Shown here: piece by piece, positions 63,277 through 64,000 of the stretch | Numbering within the stretch: the first letter of the stretch is position 1 | Layout of the letters: each line of letters starts with the position of its first letter | Origin: Paramesorhizobium salinisoli | Lineage (GTDB): Bacteria; Pseudomonadota; Alphaproteobacteria; Rhizobiales; Rhizobiaceae | NCBI RefSeq assembly: GCF_003335045.1 | Contig: NZ_QOZG01000001.1 | Coordinates: 62,001 to 126,000 of the forward strand | Length of the DNA: 64,000 bases | Direction of reading: 5' to 3' | Made by a program: the position numbers and the translations under genes | Notes under the pieces: model-generated | Told to the model about the DNA's origin: nothing | Seen by the model: the letters and a program-made list of their open reading frames with translations, nothing else | The model's database searches: none

Positions 63277-64000
63277 ATGGTATCGTTGCGTTCCATCAAG
63301 CGGCCACTGAAATACGCCTTGATCCGCGCGAGTCTGGAAGCGGTCGCCCTACCCCATCTCGGGAACCTGTTTCCGGCGGCTGGCGGTCGCGGGCTGATCT
63401 TCACACTCCATCACGTTCGCCCGGAGCGTGATGGAGTGGAATTTGATCCGAACGCCCATCTTTCGATCACGCCGGAATTTCTTGAAGAGGCGATCCGGAT
63501 GGTGCTGGAGCGCGATCTCGTTCCCGTTCACCTTCATGATTTGCCTGCCCTGCTCTCCGATCCCACCGACCGGAGAAAATTCGTCGCCTTCACGCTGGAC
63601 GACGGCTATCGCAACAACGCCGAGTTCGCGGCGCCGGTCTTCCGCAAATTCGCCGTGCCCTACACGATCTTCATTACGCGCGGCTTCGTGGAGCGGACGC
63701 GCAGCATGTGGTGGGAAACGGCGGCGGCGATTGCAGGCAGCGGCCCATCTGTCGAATTCGACTTCGGCAGCGGGCCTGAAGCTGTCGCGACCACGACCCT
63801 CAGCCAGAAGTTCGCGGCCTTCGAGCGCCTTGCGGATTTCGTCGGGTCGATCGACGAAGATGAGGCAATCAAGCGGATAGACGCGGTGGCGATGGACCGC
63901 CATCGCATCGACCCGATCGCCATCGTGGATGAGTTGGTGATGAGCAAGGCGGAATTGCGTGACCTCGCGCAGGACCCATTGGTGCATTTCGGAGCGCATA
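63277..64000 (+). CDS. Polysaccharide deacetylase (5' part)
   Basis: The frame opens at ATG 63277, with AAGGGA upstream, and runs off the window after 241 codons, so the C-terminus is missing. The NodB-type catalytic motif is FVAFTLDDGYRNN (the two metal-site Asp residues), preceded by GRGLIFTLHHVRPE and followed by VPYTIFITRGFV and MWWE. It removes acetyl groups from N-acetylated or O-acetylated polysaccharides; no signal peptide is seen. The adjacent decayed ATP-grasp gene suggests an exopolysaccharide or surface glycan locus downstream. Confidence 0.85.
   Translation, partial: MVSLRSIKRPLKYALIRASLEAVALPHLGNLFPAAGGRGLIFTLHHVRPERDGVEFDPNAHLSITPEFLEEAIRMVLERDLVPVHLHDLPALLSDPTDRRKFVAFTLDDGYRNNAEFAAPVFRKFAVPYTIFITRGFVERTRSMWWETAAAIAGSGPSVEFDFGSGPEAVATTTLSQKFAAFERLADFVGSIDEDEAIKRIDAVAMDRHRIDPIAIVDELVMSKAELRDLAQDPLVHFGAH

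Overview
The window looks like chromosomal DNA of an alphaproteobacterium of the order Rhizobiales, most likely a Brucella/Ochrobactrum-type member of the Brucellaceae. This is inferred from the protein families and gene style (Anbu peptidase cluster, DUF2934 and DUF1289 proteins, HWE kinase, PleC/DivJ-like kinase, GlgE/TreYZ operon), the GC-rich coding sequence and rhizobial-style intergenic palindromes; no rRNA or tRNA gene is present to confirm it.

Layout. 1-2190: end of an Anbu cluster (alpha-E protein, transglutaminase-like protease, Anbu peptidase). 2273-8834: L,D-transpeptidase, class I fumarase, a hydrolase with a divergent MarR regulator, a PPOX flavoprotein and a DUF971 protein. 9001-12247: molybdenum cofactor genes moaA, mobA and mobB with a DMT transporter between them. 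12478-15056: a polar amino acid ABC transporter that lacks an ATPase gene. 15130-23506: GST, penicillin-acylase-like Ntn hydrolase, HIBADH-like reductase, AlkD-like protein, membrane histidine kinase, nuclease, UDG-like protein and Lrp regulator. 23560-27546: divergent cobT/cobS, DUF1289, aspartic protease, dusA. 27821-28135: DUF2934.

28239-44028 is one long minus-strand operon: glgE, treS-maltokinase fusion, glgB, glgX, treZ, malQ, treY. Together these enzymes can cycle carbon between alpha-glucan and trehalose. Trehalose is turned into maltose 1-phosphate (TreS-Mak), polymerised (GlgE) and branched (GlgB). The glucan is trimmed (GlgX, MalQ) and returned to trehalose (TreY, TreZ). An exact match to the alphaproteobacterial EcfG general-stress promoter consensus (GGAAC-N16-CGTT) lies just upstream of glgE.

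44373-49162 is a GntR/AGE-family isomerase/TRAP transporter operon. 49525-52112 is a four-PAS HWE-family histidine kinase with a single-domain response regulator, preceded by an EcfG-like promoter candidate.

The most interesting region is 52543-62850. It holds a SorC-family regulator, a sugar ABC importer, and divergently from the importer an overlapping operon of mtnK (methylthioribose kinase), mtnA (methylthioribose-1-phosphate isomerase), a transketolase split into two genes, and a RuBisCO-like protein (RLP). An 11-bp-arm inverted repeat sits exactly over the mirrored -35 elements of the two divergent promoters. I infer a route that imports and catabolises 5-methylthioribose, 5-deoxyribose or a related 5-modified pentose, with an RLP isomerase feeding a transketolase-type C2-C3 cleavage. 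This differs from the Met salvage pathway, the DHAP shunt and the isoprenoid shunt.

The window closes with a decayed ATP-grasp gene and the start of a polysaccharide deacetylase gene that runs off the end.
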